A stretch of DNA of 64,000 bases from Lactobacillales bacterium (GTDB taxonomy: Bacteria > Bacillota > Bacilli > Lactobacillales > Streptococcaceae), in contig JAISJW010000021.1 in the NCBI GenBank assembly GCA_031261175.1, forward strand, positions 90,109-154,108. Reading direction: 5' to 3'. The notes under the pieces were generated by a model, which saw nothing but the letters and a program-made list of their open reading frames with translations, made no database searches and was not told the DNA's origin. Below are positions 54,422-62,697 of the stretch, one piece after another. Both the position numbers and the translations under genes were made by a program. The stretch's first letter is position 1; each line of letters starts with the position of its first letter.

Positions 54422-55212
54422 AGCTCGTGCGCCTTCTTCACAATCTCGGCAATTTGCAGGTCGATAGACTTGCCACCTTTTTTCAGATACAATAAAAATT
54501 CGATATTTCCAGCCCCGCCGCGAATCGGCGAGTAGTCCAGACCAAGCGTTGCAAAGCCCAAACCACGGGCAAGTCCCGCAATCTGTTCGACGACATCTTC
54601 GTGAACTTTCGCATCGCGAACGATGCCTTTTTTACCTACAAGCTCCCGCCCCGCCTCAAACTGCGGTTTAATCAACGCCACAACTTCGCCGTCATCTTTT
54701 AAAATCTGGAATAAATTGGGCAGAATAATTCCAAGCGAAATAAAGCTAACGTCGATGCAGCTAAAATCAGGTCGCTCCGGGAAATCTTTGAGTTCGCTAT
54801 AACGGAAATTCGTCTGCTCCATCACGACTACGCGCTCATCTTGGCGTAATTTCCACGCCAACTGATTCGTTCCGACATCAAGAGCGTAAACCATTTTAGC
54901 ACCGCTTTGCAACGACACGTCCGTGAATCCGCCAGTTGATGAGCCGATATCTAAAACAGTTCGACCTTCTAAATCGATATCAAAAACTTGCAGCGCTTTT
55001 TCAAGTTTCAAACCACCGCGCGATACATATTTTAGAGTTTCGCCTTTGATACGAAGCTCGGTCGCATCATCAATTTTTTCACCGGGTTTATCATAGCGTT
55101 CGCCGTTTTTTTCGCTTACGACAATGCCTGCCATGACCCCGCGCTTAGCCTTTTCGCGTGTTTCGAACAACCCCTGATTAAACGCTAGTACGTCAACTCT
55201 CTCCTTAGGCAT
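54418..55212 (-). CDS. tlyA: TlyA family rRNA 2'-O-methyltransferase
   Basis: 264 residues: N-terminal S4 RNA-binding domain (MPKERVDVLAFNQGLFETREKAKRGVMAG) and an FtsJ-like Rossmann domain (TVLDIGSSTGGFTDVSLQSGAKMVYALDVG). In other bacteria the enzyme methylates 16S and/or 23S rRNA ribose. The start was placed at MPKERVDVL, the family start, overlapping xseB by 8 nt. Usual neighbour of xseAB, although ispA is missing here. Confidence 0.9.
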   Translation of the reverse strand: MPKERVDVLAFNQGLFETREKAKRGVMAGIVVSEKNGERYDKPGEKIDDATELRIKGETLKYVSRGGLKLEKALQVFDIDLEGRTVLDIGSSTGGFTDVSLQSGAKMVYALDVGTNQLAWKLRQDERVVVMEQTNFRYSELKDFPERPDFSCIDVSFISLGIILPNLFQILKDDGEVVALIKPQFEAGRELVGKKGIVRDAKVHEDVVEQIAGLARGLGFATLGLDYSPIRGGAGNIEFLLYLKKGGKSIDLQIAEIVKKAHEL

Positions 55213-55414
55213 CGAAGTCACTCGCCTGGCCATCTGCTTCCACAAGTTTGGCGATGACTTCCTGCGCTTGCGTCAATTTTTCGTTGGCCTGTGCGGAAAG
55301 TTCCACACCAGCTTTGTATTTTTCGATTGCTTTTTCGAGCGGCAATTCGCTGTTGTTCAATTCTTTTGTGATTGCTTCAAGCTCGACAATCACTTCTTCA
55401 AAAGACTTACTCAT
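55205..55414 (-). CDS. xseB: Exodeoxyribonuclease VII small subunit
   Basis: 69 residues, two-helix protein: SFEEVIVELEAITKELNNSELPLEKAIEKYKAGVEL is typical. Several copies bind each XseA. ATG at 55414 with GGAGGAAATC, overlapping the xseA stop by 8 nt. Confidence 0.92.
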   Translation of the reverse strand: MSKSFEEVIVELEAITKELNNSELPLEKAIEKYKAGVELSAQANEKLTQAQEVIAKLVEADGQASDFDA

Positions 55415-56690
55415 TGATTTCCTCCACGACGGCAAGTAGCTCGCCATCCGCATAATTTACTTTTATTTTTTCGTTTATTTTTACGTCTTTAACGCTCTTA
55501 ACGAGCTTGCCATCGGCATCCGTCGTATAGGCAAATCCGCGCCCCATAATTTTAAGTGGAGATGACAACTCCAAAGCATCACGCTTTAAAATAAATTGAT
55601 TATTTTTATTATTAATTAAATTAATAATATTTTTATTTAATTCTCGCTTTAAATTATCGTATTTTTCGCGGTAATTTTCGACCCGATTTTTCGGCGAATT
55701 ATTTTCTAGTCGCGCCACTATATTATTAAATTGCAGGATTTTATTTTCGTATATTTTATTCGGATTTTTTAATATCGGATTTTCGAGTAACAGATTTAAT
55801 TTATTATTTTTATTTTCGATTAATTTATTCAAATAAACCATCATCGAATATTTTTGATTAGCGACATTTTGCAACTCTTCCTGCAAATTCGGCGTCGCAA
55901 TTTCCGCCGCAGCAGTTGGCGTCGCCGCCCTTACATCTGCTACTAAGTCAGCAATCGTTGTATCCGTTTCGTGTCCGACACTAGAGATTACCGGTGTCTT
56001 AGCCGCAAAAATCGCCCGCGCCACAACTTCTTCGTTGAACGACCACAAATCTTCAAGCGAGCCGCCACCACGCCCGATAATCAAGGTGTCATATCCATCC
56101 GCATCAGCTCGCGCAATGTTCGCCGCGATGTCAGCCGCCGAACCTTCACCCTGAACTTGCGTCGGATATAAATAAACTTGTACAAGCGGATAACGACGTT
56201 TAACTGTCGTAATAATATCGTGAATTACCGCCCCGTCACGACTCGTCACAACCCCGATTTTTTCGGGATATTTTTTTATCGGTTTTTTGTATTCAGAATT
56301 AAACAAACCTTCGTCATATAAACGCGCCTTCATTTTTTCAAACTGCGCATAGAGAACCCCGACAGAGTCGACCTCCAAAGTGTCAATTATAAAACTATAA
56401 CTTCCGCTCGGAATATAAACACTAAGCGTTCCTGTTACGAAAACCTTCAAACCATCCTCGATTTTTAGACTAGGATTTGCCCGGCGGAACGCCGCCCACT
56501 TGCCCTGAAAGAAGTTGGCATTGATACTCGATTCGCCGTCTTTCAGCGAGAAATATTGATGCCGCTCACGCTCGCGAAAGCCCGAAATCTCGCCCGTCAG
56601 AAAGACCTTCGCGTTCAGATTCGGATCCTGATCGAACTTATATTTCACGTATTTATTGAGCTGCGACACGCTCAGATATTTTTGCGCCAT
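55407..56690 (-). CDS. xseA: Exodeoxyribonuclease VII large subunit
   Basis: 427 residues. An OB-fold (about 1-100: VFLTGEISGFRERERHQYFSLKDGESSINANFF) is followed by the catalytic domain with VVTSRDGAVIHDIITTVKRRYP, DTLIIGRGGGSLEDLWSFNEE and ISSVGHETDTTIADLVADVRAATPTAAAE. A C-terminal coiled coil follows, then the OB-like end. Degrades single-stranded DNA in repair. The stop of the upstream lipoprotein gene abuts its ATG. Confidence 0.95.
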   Translation of the reverse strand: MAQKYLSVSQLNKYVKYKFDQDPNLNAKVFLTGEISGFRERERHQYFSLKDGESSINANFFQGKWAAFRRANPSLKIEDGLKVFVTGTLSVYIPSGSYSFIIDTLEVDSVGVLYAQFEKMKARLYDEGLFNSEYKKPIKKYPEKIGVVTSRDGAVIHDIITTVKRRYPLVQVYLYPTQVQGEGSAADIAANIARADADGYDTLIIGRGGGSLEDLWSFNEEVVARAIFAAKTPVISSVGHETDTTIADLVADVRAATPTAAAEIATPNLQEELQNVANQKYSMMVYLNKLIENKNNKLNLLLENPILKNPNKIYENKILQFNNIVARLENNSPKNRVENYREKYDNLKRELNKNIINLINNKNNQFILKRDALELSSPLKIMGRGFAYTTDADGKLVKSVKDVKINEKIKVNYADGELLAVVEEINE

Positions 56691-57782
56691 CTAATTCTCC
56701 TCAAAAATCTTGATCGTCAGATAATTGTCGTTCGAAACCGTTTGCGCCTTCGAACTCTTCGTCAGCTTGAAAATCTCCTGCCGGTTGAACAGGTGCTCCT
56801 TGGCAAGTGCATACGCCTCCGGCGTACTATAACGCACCTGCGTGAAGCCCTGCTTGAAATTATCCAGATTGTACTCCGTGAACATTATGTTGTTTTTGAC
56901 GAAATAATCATCAGCGTTCGACTCCGCTACCGGATAATTGAGCAGCGTTTCGTCCGTCGTGTGCTCCTTGTTCAGCTGATCGCTCGTCATCGCAAAATAC
57001 GAATAATCAATCCACGTATCCTGATCGCCCCAAGTCGGATCGATGTAGTAATACTCGCCGTCGAGCTTCGCTAAAACCCATTCGTGGCCCTCGCCTGACT
57101 TGCCCGTCCCGGTGACGCTCACAGCCTCGATGCCCAAACGGTGAGCGAGCAACTCGAACGCCTGCGCGTAGCCAGAACAGATGGCGGTGTGATTCAGGAA
57201 AACGCCTTCGATTGAAGTTGATGGATTATACGGCGCACTTTCAGTCGTATCCGCCTTCGATGCGTCAGCGAACGCCTCGTCATACGTCACGTTTTCAGCT
57301 AGGTAGTTGAAAATCGCGAGCGCCTTTTCGTAGTCGGTCGCGTAAGCATTTTTGCTCGCAAAGTCACTTGCTATCGAATCGATTTGGGCAAGGTTATTTT
57401 TTGTAGTATTTTTATCTAAATCATAAGTCAGGTCGAGCTCGTGGACGCCTTCGTCGTCATACTTAACGTTGCAGCCGCCCGTGAAGTAATAAATTTCAGG
57501 ATGTTCAAGCATTATGTAATTAGCAACTTTGAAAGCCTCGTCGACCGAAACGCTTCCGTCAACGCTGGTGATTTTAGCCTGATAATTATTTATCGCATCA
57601 AGCATCCGCGCATACAAAACCTGCTCGCTAGAACTCAACTCCGAGTAAGCGTAATAGCTAATTGTCGTATCAATCGGAGCGTAAGTCGGCACCGGGTTTT
57701 TTATCGTTTTCGCCTGTTTTTGCGTCGTGCCACACCCTGTCAGCGCAAGGAGCAAAAAGCAAGCAACTAAAATTTTTTTCAT
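56691..57782 (-). CDS. Transglutaminase-like domain lipoprotein
   Basis: 363 residues. Lipobox ALTGCG gives a surface-anchored lipoprotein (Cys about 16). The transglutaminase-like core has Cys in AICSGYAQAFELLAHRLG (about 190), His in GEGHEWVLAKLDG and Asp in YYIDPTWGDQD. Such proteins may be proteases or cross-linking enzymes at the cell wall. The start MKKILVACFLL at 57782 lies 6 nt after TGTTATAAT, so it is predicted leaderless. It heads the xseA-xseB-tlyA-spoU operon, an unusual position. Confidence 0.8.
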   Translation of the reverse strand: MKKILVACFLLLALTGCGTTQKQAKTIKNPVPTYAPIDTTISYYAYSELSSSEQVLYARMLDAINNYQAKITSVDGSVSVDEAFKVANYIMLEHPEIYYFTGGCNVKYDDEGVHELDLTYDLDKNTTKNNLAQIDSIASDFASKNAYATDYEKALAIFNYLAENVTYDEAFADASKADTTESAPYNPSTSIEGVFLNHTAICSGYAQAFELLAHRLGIEAVSVTGTGKSGEGHEWVLAKLDGEYYYIDPTWGDQDTWIDYSYFAMTSDQLNKEHTTDETLLNYPVAESNADDYFVKNNIMFTEYNLDNFKQGFTQVRYSTPEAYALAKEHLFNRQEIFKLTKSSKAQTVSNDNYLTIKIFEEN

Positions 57783-57788
57783 GAGTAA

Positions 57789-57797
57789 ATTATAACA
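57789..57797 (-). promoter_or_regulatory. Extended -10 of a predicted leaderless lipoprotein-xse operon
   Basis: TGTTATAAT, 6 nt, ATG; no Shine-Dalgarno. Confidence 0.65.
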
Positions 57798-57809
57798 CAT
57801 TTTTCATAT

Positions 57810-57942
57810 TTAGGCCCCAAATGACGAGATTTTTCGAGTTTTGCCCTTATTTTGGCACAAAAGGGCCTGGTTAAAAAATAACCAGGCCCTTTTGTGCCAA
57901 AAATCGCATGTTTTTCGGAAAATCTCGTCATTTGGGGCCTAA
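57810..57942. repeat. Long two-stem hairpin H8
   Basis: Perfect 24-bp outer arms (57919-57942 with its partner from 57810), an asymmetric internal region, and perfect 23-bp inner arms (57850-57872 and 57880-57902) with a 7-nt loop. The stop codon of the MFS-CBS gene lies in the right outer arm. Same plan as H3. Confidence 0.85.
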
Positions 57943-59780
57943 TTTAATTTTGTCATCAAATATTGCATTAGATCGACCCGACTAATCGTGCCAATCAAGC
58001 GTTTGCCTTCAACAACTGCCACCTTGTTCAGTTTATGCTGATTGAAAAACTTCGTAATCTGCGTTAAATTCATTTCGTGCGTAATCGTCAGCGGATTTTC
58101 GTTCGCTACTGCCATCACGTTCATCCCCATCAACGCACTCGCTTTCGTAGTGAAGCTCTCCGAATCAAGGATGTCGATTGACACCCCTTCGTCACTGAGC
58201 AGGTGGGCATCATTATTTTCAAGGAAGCGAATCACATCTCCATCCGAGATAAAGCCGACCATCTCGCGAGCTTTGTTGATTACCGGAATTCCGCTCGTTC
58301 TGTTCGCCGTAAAAATCTCGATCACTCGCGCAATCGTATCCGAATCGCTGACCGTATAAGGCTTCGCGTTCAGCGCAAAACTCATGTCGAATTCAGGAAT
58401 CGTCTTCGGCTCAACGTCAACATTTTTAATCTTAACGAGCACCATTACTAGCGCAATCGCCGCAATCACCAAACTCAGATAGAAAGTCCAGTGCACCCCG
58501 TCGAGCTGCCCAGCAATTGGATCAGTCGTATTGCGCGAAGCAACCAGGTTCATCACCGAGACCATCAGGCCTACGCACATCGTCGATGAAACCTGACGCA
58601 GTGTACTTGTAACGGCATTCCCGTGGTTGAGTTTATCGTTCGGCAGATTCGCAACCGACCAAGAATTCAGCGGCGTATTCGCCATCATCAGCCCCATCGA
58701 CCGCAGCGAATAAAACACAATCACCGTAATCACAAGCGTCGTCATGCTGTAACAAGCCATCCCAATCGACCCCAAGGCAATTAAAATCACCCCAGCAATT
58801 GAAAGCTTGCGCGCTCCGATTTTATCGAAAATTTTACCGGCAAATAACCCGCTAAACGCGCCAAGAATGGCGCCGGGCATCATCGCGATTCCAGAAACGG
58901 TCGCTGACATTCCGCGGACGTTTTGAAGATAGAGCGGAAGCATAATCGCTGCCGCTGCGAGCGACGCTTGAACGAGCATCAAAATGATAGCACCGGTCGC
59001 AAATTGTTTATCCGCTAAAACACGTAGCTGTAAGAATGGCGTTTCCATTTTAAGTTGGCGACGGGCGAAGAATGCTAAAATAATTGCGCCGACAACGATT
59101 AGCACGCCTGCTTCAATCAAGGTCCCTGTCGAACCGATTTTCGAGAATCCATATAAAAGGGCGAACAACCCAGCAGATGACATCGCGACAGAGGGTACGT
59201 CGAGCGTGACGTTTTTGGTTTCCCCGAAATTGTCGAGCTCAAAGAAAGCGAAGACGATTACGAAGAGACTTGCCACTGCCATTATAAGGAACATCGCGCG
59301 CCAGCCGATGCTGTCGGTCAGGATGCCGGAGATGCTCGGGCCGATGGCCGGGGCGAACATGATGACGAGGCTGTATAGGCCCATCGCCGTGCCGCGTTTT
59401 TCTTTCGGGAAGACGATCATGAGAACCGTCATCGCCATTGGGAGCATCAGGCCGGACGTGACTGCTTGGAGGAAACGGCCGACTAGTAACACAGGGAAGT
59501 TCGGACCCCAGCCGCCTAAAACCGAGCCGACAAAGAACAAGACGAAGCTTCCGATAAAGAGTTTGCGCGTCGAGAATTTGTCCATTAAGAAAGCCGATGT
59601 CGCGATGACGATGGCGTTGACGAGCGTGAAGCCAGATGACAGCCACTGCGCCGTTGGTGCGTCGATATGGAGGTCGTGCATCACGCGTGGAATCGCTGGA
59701 TTCATCGTCGTTTGGTTGAGGACGGCGATAAACGCGCCCGCAATTAATATTACCACAATAATTTTGTTTTTCTTAGTCAT
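57939..59780 (-). CDS. DHA2 MFS transporter fused to tandem CBS domains
   Basis: 613 residues. Residues 1-470 are a 14-helix DHA2 exporter (LNQTTMNPAIPRVMHDL; motif C MFAPAIGPSISGIL). Residues about 490-613 form two CBS modules (FTANRTSGIPVINKAREMVGFISDGDVIRFL and HKLNKVAVVEGKRLIGTISRVDLMQYL) that could bind adenine nucleotides and gate transport. The start at 59780 has GAGGAGAAAAA and overlaps the marR stop by 8 nt, so the pair is a regulator-exporter operon. Substrate unknown. The stop lies inside hairpin H8. Confidence 0.87.
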   Translation of the reverse strand: MTKKNKIIVVILIAGAFIAVLNQTTMNPAIPRVMHDLHIDAPTAQWLSSGFTLVNAIVIATSAFLMDKFSTRKLFIGSFVLFFVGSVLGGWGPNFPVLLVGRFLQAVTSGLMLPMAMTVLMIVFPKEKRGTAMGLYSLVIMFAPAIGPSISGILTDSIGWRAMFLIMAVASLFVIVFAFFELDNFGETKNVTLDVPSVAMSSAGLFALLYGFSKIGSTGTLIEAGVLIVVGAIILAFFARRQLKMETPFLQLRVLADKQFATGAIILMLVQASLAAAAIMLPLYLQNVRGMSATVSGIAMMPGAILGAFSGLFAGKIFDKIGARKLSIAGVILIALGSIGMACYSMTTLVITVIVFYSLRSMGLMMANTPLNSWSVANLPNDKLNHGNAVTSTLRQVSSTMCVGLMVSVMNLVASRNTTDPIAGQLDGVHWTFYLSLVIAAIALVMVLVKIKNVDVEPKTIPEFDMSFALNAKPYTVSDSDTIARVIEIFTANRTSGIPVINKAREMVGFISDGDVIRFLENNDAHLLSDEGVSIDILDSESFTTKASALMGMNVMAVANENPLTITHEMNLTQITKFFNQHKLNKVAVVEGKRLIGTISRVDLMQYLMTKLN

Positions 59781-60219
59781 TTTTCTCCTCGTTGTTTCTA
59801 GTCGAAATCTCAATATATTTTTGGAACAATTCGATGAATTTTTCGGCTTCATCCGCGCCCATTTCTTCGAACACATCTGCCGTTTTTTGATTAACCCGCT
59901 CATGACTCTCTATGGCGTGTTTTTCACCTTTTGGCGTGATCCGAACGATAACTTTCCGTTTGTCCGCTTCGTCCGCCGTGCGCGTTATCATCTCTTTTTC
60001 TTCGAGCGTTTTTAAGAGCATGGCAATTCGCGCCGTGCTACTTCCAAGTTCCTCTTTCAAATAACTCGGCGATGCACTTCCTTTGTTGCGCAACAATCTC
60101 GTCAGCACAAAAGTTTCCCCTTTTGAAAAGCGATACAATAGGTGCAGCATCGCGTCCTTACGGAACTCCGGTACCACAGTCACTAAAAATTTACTAGCCA
60201 TTTCATTGTATTGATTCAT
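59773..60219 (-). CDS. MarR family transcriptional regulator
   Basis: 148 residues with a winged helix: GETFVLTRLLRNKGSASPSYLKEELGSSTARIAMLLKTLEEKEMITRTADEADKRKVIVRITPKG contains the recognition helix and wing. It probably represses itself and the exporter downstream. A direct repeat TTACCTA-N6-TTACCTA lies next to its -10. The ligand is unknown. Confidence 0.88.
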   Translation of the reverse strand: MNQYNEMASKFLVTVVPEFRKDAMLHLLYRFSKGETFVLTRLLRNKGSASPSYLKEELGSSTARIAMLLKTLEEKEMITRTADEADKRKVIVRITPKGEKHAIESHERVNQKTADVFEEMGADEAEKFIELFQKYIEISTRNNEEKND

Positions 60220-60233
60220 AATTCACCTCGTAT

Positions 60234-60262
60234 TTACCTAACACTGTTACCTATTATATCAC
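60234..60262 (-). promoter_or_regulatory. marR-exporter promoter with direct repeat
   Basis: TTACCTA at 60234-60240 and 60247-60253 (13-bp period), adjacent to a TGATATAAT -10 on the minus strand. A possible regulator site. Confidence 0.4.
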
Positions 60263-60278
60263 AACTTGTTTTAAAACG

Positions 60279-60308
60279 CAAAAAAGGACGAAGCGAGTTC
60301 GTCCTTCT
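60279..60308 (-). terminator. Terminator of glnPH-glnQ
   Basis: Minus-strand AAGGACGAA / TTCGTCCTTTTTT hairpin with T-run. Confidence 0.85.
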
Positions 60309-60315
60309 TAATTAT

Positions 60316-61065
60316 TTAATCGTCTTTGCGCGTTCCAGCTAGGACCATGCTCAAGAATTCTTGGGCGCGTTCCGTTTGCGGGTTAGCAAAAAATTCGCTC
60401 GGTTTACCAACCTCAACGATTTCGCCCTCGGCCATAAAGACCACGCGGTCGCTGATATTTTCGGCGAATTCCATTTGGTGCGTTACGATAATCATCGTCA
60501 TCCCACCTTCGGCAAGTTCGCGCATAACGCGCAACACTTCACCGACCATTTCAGGATCAAGCGCTGAAGTCGCTTCGTCAAACAGCATAACGTCAGGGTT
60601 CATCGCAAGCGCGCGGGCAATTGCCACACGTTGTTTTTGTCCGCCTGATAATGATGACGGCATTTCTTTGGCTTTTTCTTCCAAGCCAACGCGCGTCAAT
60701 AAGTCCATAGCGAGTTTATTAGCTTCAGCTCTAGGCGTTTTCAAAACTTCGCGAACACCGAACGTTACGTTATCTAAAACGTTCATGTGCGGGAACAGGT
60801 TGAAGTGTTGGAACACCATCCCGATGTGGCGGCGAACCGCGTTGATGTCGGTATCGTTTTTCGCCACGTTCACACCGTTGATCACAACTTCGCCAGCCGT
60901 GATGTCTTCAAGGCGATTCAGACAGCGAAGGAAGGTTGACTTGCCCGAACCTGATGGCCCGATGACCGAGATAACCTCGCCCTCCTCGACCTCGAAATTC
61001 ACGCCCGTCAGCACAGTTTTTTCACCGAATTTTTTGACTAGATCTTTTACAAAAATTTTACTCAT
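60316..61065 (-). CDS. glnQ: Polar amino acid ABC transporter ATPase (GlnQ type)
   Basis: 249 residues. Walker [10 protein letters not shown], signature [15 protein letters not shown], Walker [13 protein letters not shown], and H-loop IVTHQMEFA. It powers uptake by the fused binding protein-permease encoded 12 nt upstream. Glutamine or glutamate is the likely substrate, given the GlnR boxes. Confidence 0.93.
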   Translation of the reverse strand: MSKIFVKDLVKKFGEKTVLTGVNFEVEEGEVISVIGPSGSGKSTFLRCLNRLEDITAGEVVINGVNVAKNDTDINAVRRHIGMVFQHFNLFPHMNVLDNVTFGVREVLKTPRAEANKLAMDLLTRVGLEEKAKEMPSSLSGGQKQRVAIARALAMNPDVMLFDEATSALDPEMVGEVLRVMRELAEGGMTMIIVTHQMEFAENISDRVVFMAEGEIVEVGKPSEFFANPQTERAQEFLSMVLAGTRKDD

Positions 61066-61077
61066 CTTTTCACCCTC

Positions 61078-62532
61078 CTAATACTGCGTGCGCTTTTCAA
61101 GCGCCTTGGCAAGTTTCGTAAGCGCCAGAATAATGACAAGGTAAATCACCCCGATAATCAGGTAAACCTTGAAACTTTGGAGGTTACGCGCAACGATGAT
61201 TTTCCCAGCTTGAAGCAACTCGATCAGACCGATAGCCGAAATAATCGTCGTATCTTTCAGCGTGATGACAAACTGATTCACAAGTGACGGAATCATAATC
61301 TTGAAAGCCTGCGGAAGCACGACTTTGCGCATCGTGATGCCGTAAGTTACACCGAGCGAGCGACTTGCCTCGATTTGGCCTTTGTCGATTGCGTTGATCC
61401 CGCCGCGGACGATTTCCGCGATGTAGGCCGAAGCGTTGAGGGCAAGTGCGATGACACCCGCGACGAAGTCGTTGAGTGGGTGTTGGATTAGTTGTGGTAG
61501 GCCGAAGAAGATGAAGAATACTAGCACCATCAACGGCAGACCACGGAATACGTCAACATAAGCGCTGGCTAGGAAGCTAGTGAATTTGTTTTCCGATACG
61601 CCGGCCAGGCCGATCAAAGTGCCGACAACTGTCGCGATGAAGAACGACACAAGAGTCAAGGCGATAGTGATGCCTAGACCTTTTAGAAGCGGTTTCCAGT
61701 TTTTCGCTAGAATTGCTGAAATAGTACCCTCATTTGAGGCTAAGTTCTTTTTGTTGTTACCATCTGCGATGTACTCGTTGATGATTTCGTCGTAACGACC
61801 ACTTTTCTTAAGCTTAGCTAGACCGTCGTTGAACGCAGCTAGAAGCTCAGCGTTTTGACCTTTTGCAACCGGGAAACCGAAGCTGCCGGCTGGTTGTTTT
61901 TTACAAACTAGTGCAAAGTTACGTCCTTGAGCCGCAGCGTAAGCTAGAATCGGATAGTCGTCCATGATGCCGTCGACTTGCCCAGCTTCAAGAGCCGCCC
62001 ACGAACCTTCGCCCGTGTCGAACAATTTAACCGTGTAGCCGTATTCAGCGGCGTGGTCGTTCAGCCATTCGGCGTTGGTCGAGCCAACTTTCCCAGCGAA
62101 AACCTTGCCCTTCATATCTTTGTAAGATTTATATTTGTCCTTGTCTTCCTTGCGCACGGCAAGTTGAAGCGACGTTTCGTAGTAAGGTTTACTGAAGTCG
62201 AATTTTTTCTCGCGTTCCGGCGTGATCGAGCAACCGCCCATCAAACCGTCGGCTTGGCCAGATTCAAGCGCTTGAACCGCAGCGTTGAAGCCGATGTTTT
62301 TGATTTCAACTTTGAAACCTTCGACTTTGGCGATTTCTTTCATCAGGCTCATGTCGATGCCGACCCACTTGCCATTTGCGTCCTGGAACTCGAACGGCGC
62401 GTACGTCGTGTCGCTCACGATCTTGTAAGTCTTCCCTTTAACGCTCGCAAAGGCGTCAACTGCACCAAAGATCGATGCGGCAAGTGTAGCGGTGATAAAT
62501 GCTAATGATAGTAGTTTTTTGAACTTCTTCAT
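61078..62532 (-). CDS. Fused amino acid-binding protein and permease (GlnPH type)
   Basis: 484 residues. A signal segment (about 1-25), a single SBP_bac_3 binding domain (about 28-255, YAPFEFQDANGKWVGIDMSLM, GLMGGCSITPEREKKFDFSKPYYET) and a permease domain (about 280-484) with EAA loop EASRSLGVTYGITMRKVVLPQA. Lactococcal GlnP carries two binding domains; this one has a single domain. The start at 62532 has GGGGGAAGTT. Two GlnR boxes upstream indicate nitrogen control. Confidence 0.92.
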   Translation of the reverse strand: MKKFKKLLSLAFITATLAASIFGAVDAFASVKGKTYKIVSDTTYAPFEFQDANGKWVGIDMSLMKEIAKVEGFKVEIKNIGFNAAVQALESGQADGLMGGCSITPEREKKFDFSKPYYETSLQLAVRKEDKDKYKSYKDMKGKVFAGKVGSTNAEWLNDHAAEYGYTVKLFDTGEGSWAALEAGQVDGIMDDYPILAYAAAQGRNFALVCKKQPAGSFGFPVAKGQNAELLAAFNDGLAKLKKSGRYDEIINEYIADGNNKKNLASNEGTISAILAKNWKPLLKGLGITIALTLVSFFIATVVGTLIGLAGVSENKFTSFLASAYVDVFRGLPLMVLVFFIFFGLPQLIQHPLNDFVAGVIALALNASAYIAEIVRGGINAIDKGQIEASRSLGVTYGITMRKVVLPQAFKIMIPSLVNQFVITLKDTTIISAIGLIELLQAGKIIVARNLQSFKVYLIIGVIYLVIILALTKLAKALEKRTQY

Positions 62533-62559
62533 AAATAACTTCCCCCTAATTTGGTTGTT

Positions 62560-62576
62560 TGTTAGGTTTTGTAACA
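62560..62576. promoter_or_regulatory. GlnR box 1
   Basis: TGTTAGGTTTTGTAACA fits TGTNA-N7-TNACA exactly. It is 28 nt upstream of the glnPH start, just downstream of a TGCTAAAAT -10. Confidence 0.75.
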
Positions 62577-62654
62577 AACGATAATGCTATTTTAGCACTT
62601 TTTTGCTTTTGATTTCTCGAATGTTAAAGTGAAAACGCAATCATTTAATTTTTG

Positions 62655-62671
62655 TGTTATATTTTGTAACA
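62655..62671. promoter_or_regulatory. GlnR box 2
   Basis: TGTTATATTTTGTAACA, also an exact TGTNA-N7-TNACA match, about 95 bp upstream of box 1, next to the galE terminator. Confidence 0.75.
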
Positions 62672-62672
62672 T

Positions 62673-62697
62673 AAAAAGCCGAGTGATTACTCGACTT
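62673..62697 (-). terminator. Terminator of galE overlapping its stop
   Basis: Minus-strand AGTCGAGT / ACTCGGCTTTTT hairpin that includes the last galE codons. Confidence 0.75.

Noticed and set aside
58984-60015. Plus-strand 343-codon open frame opposite the MFS-CBS gene
   Set aside because: Antisense shadow of a well-supported gene; the translated sequence is Arg/Asn/Thr-rich with no domain.
62560-62576. First read as a third Rex-type site (TTTGTTA...TAACAAA)
   Set aside because: The spacing is 7 nt and the sequence fits the GlnR consensus exactly, with a second copy and an amino acid transporter downstream.
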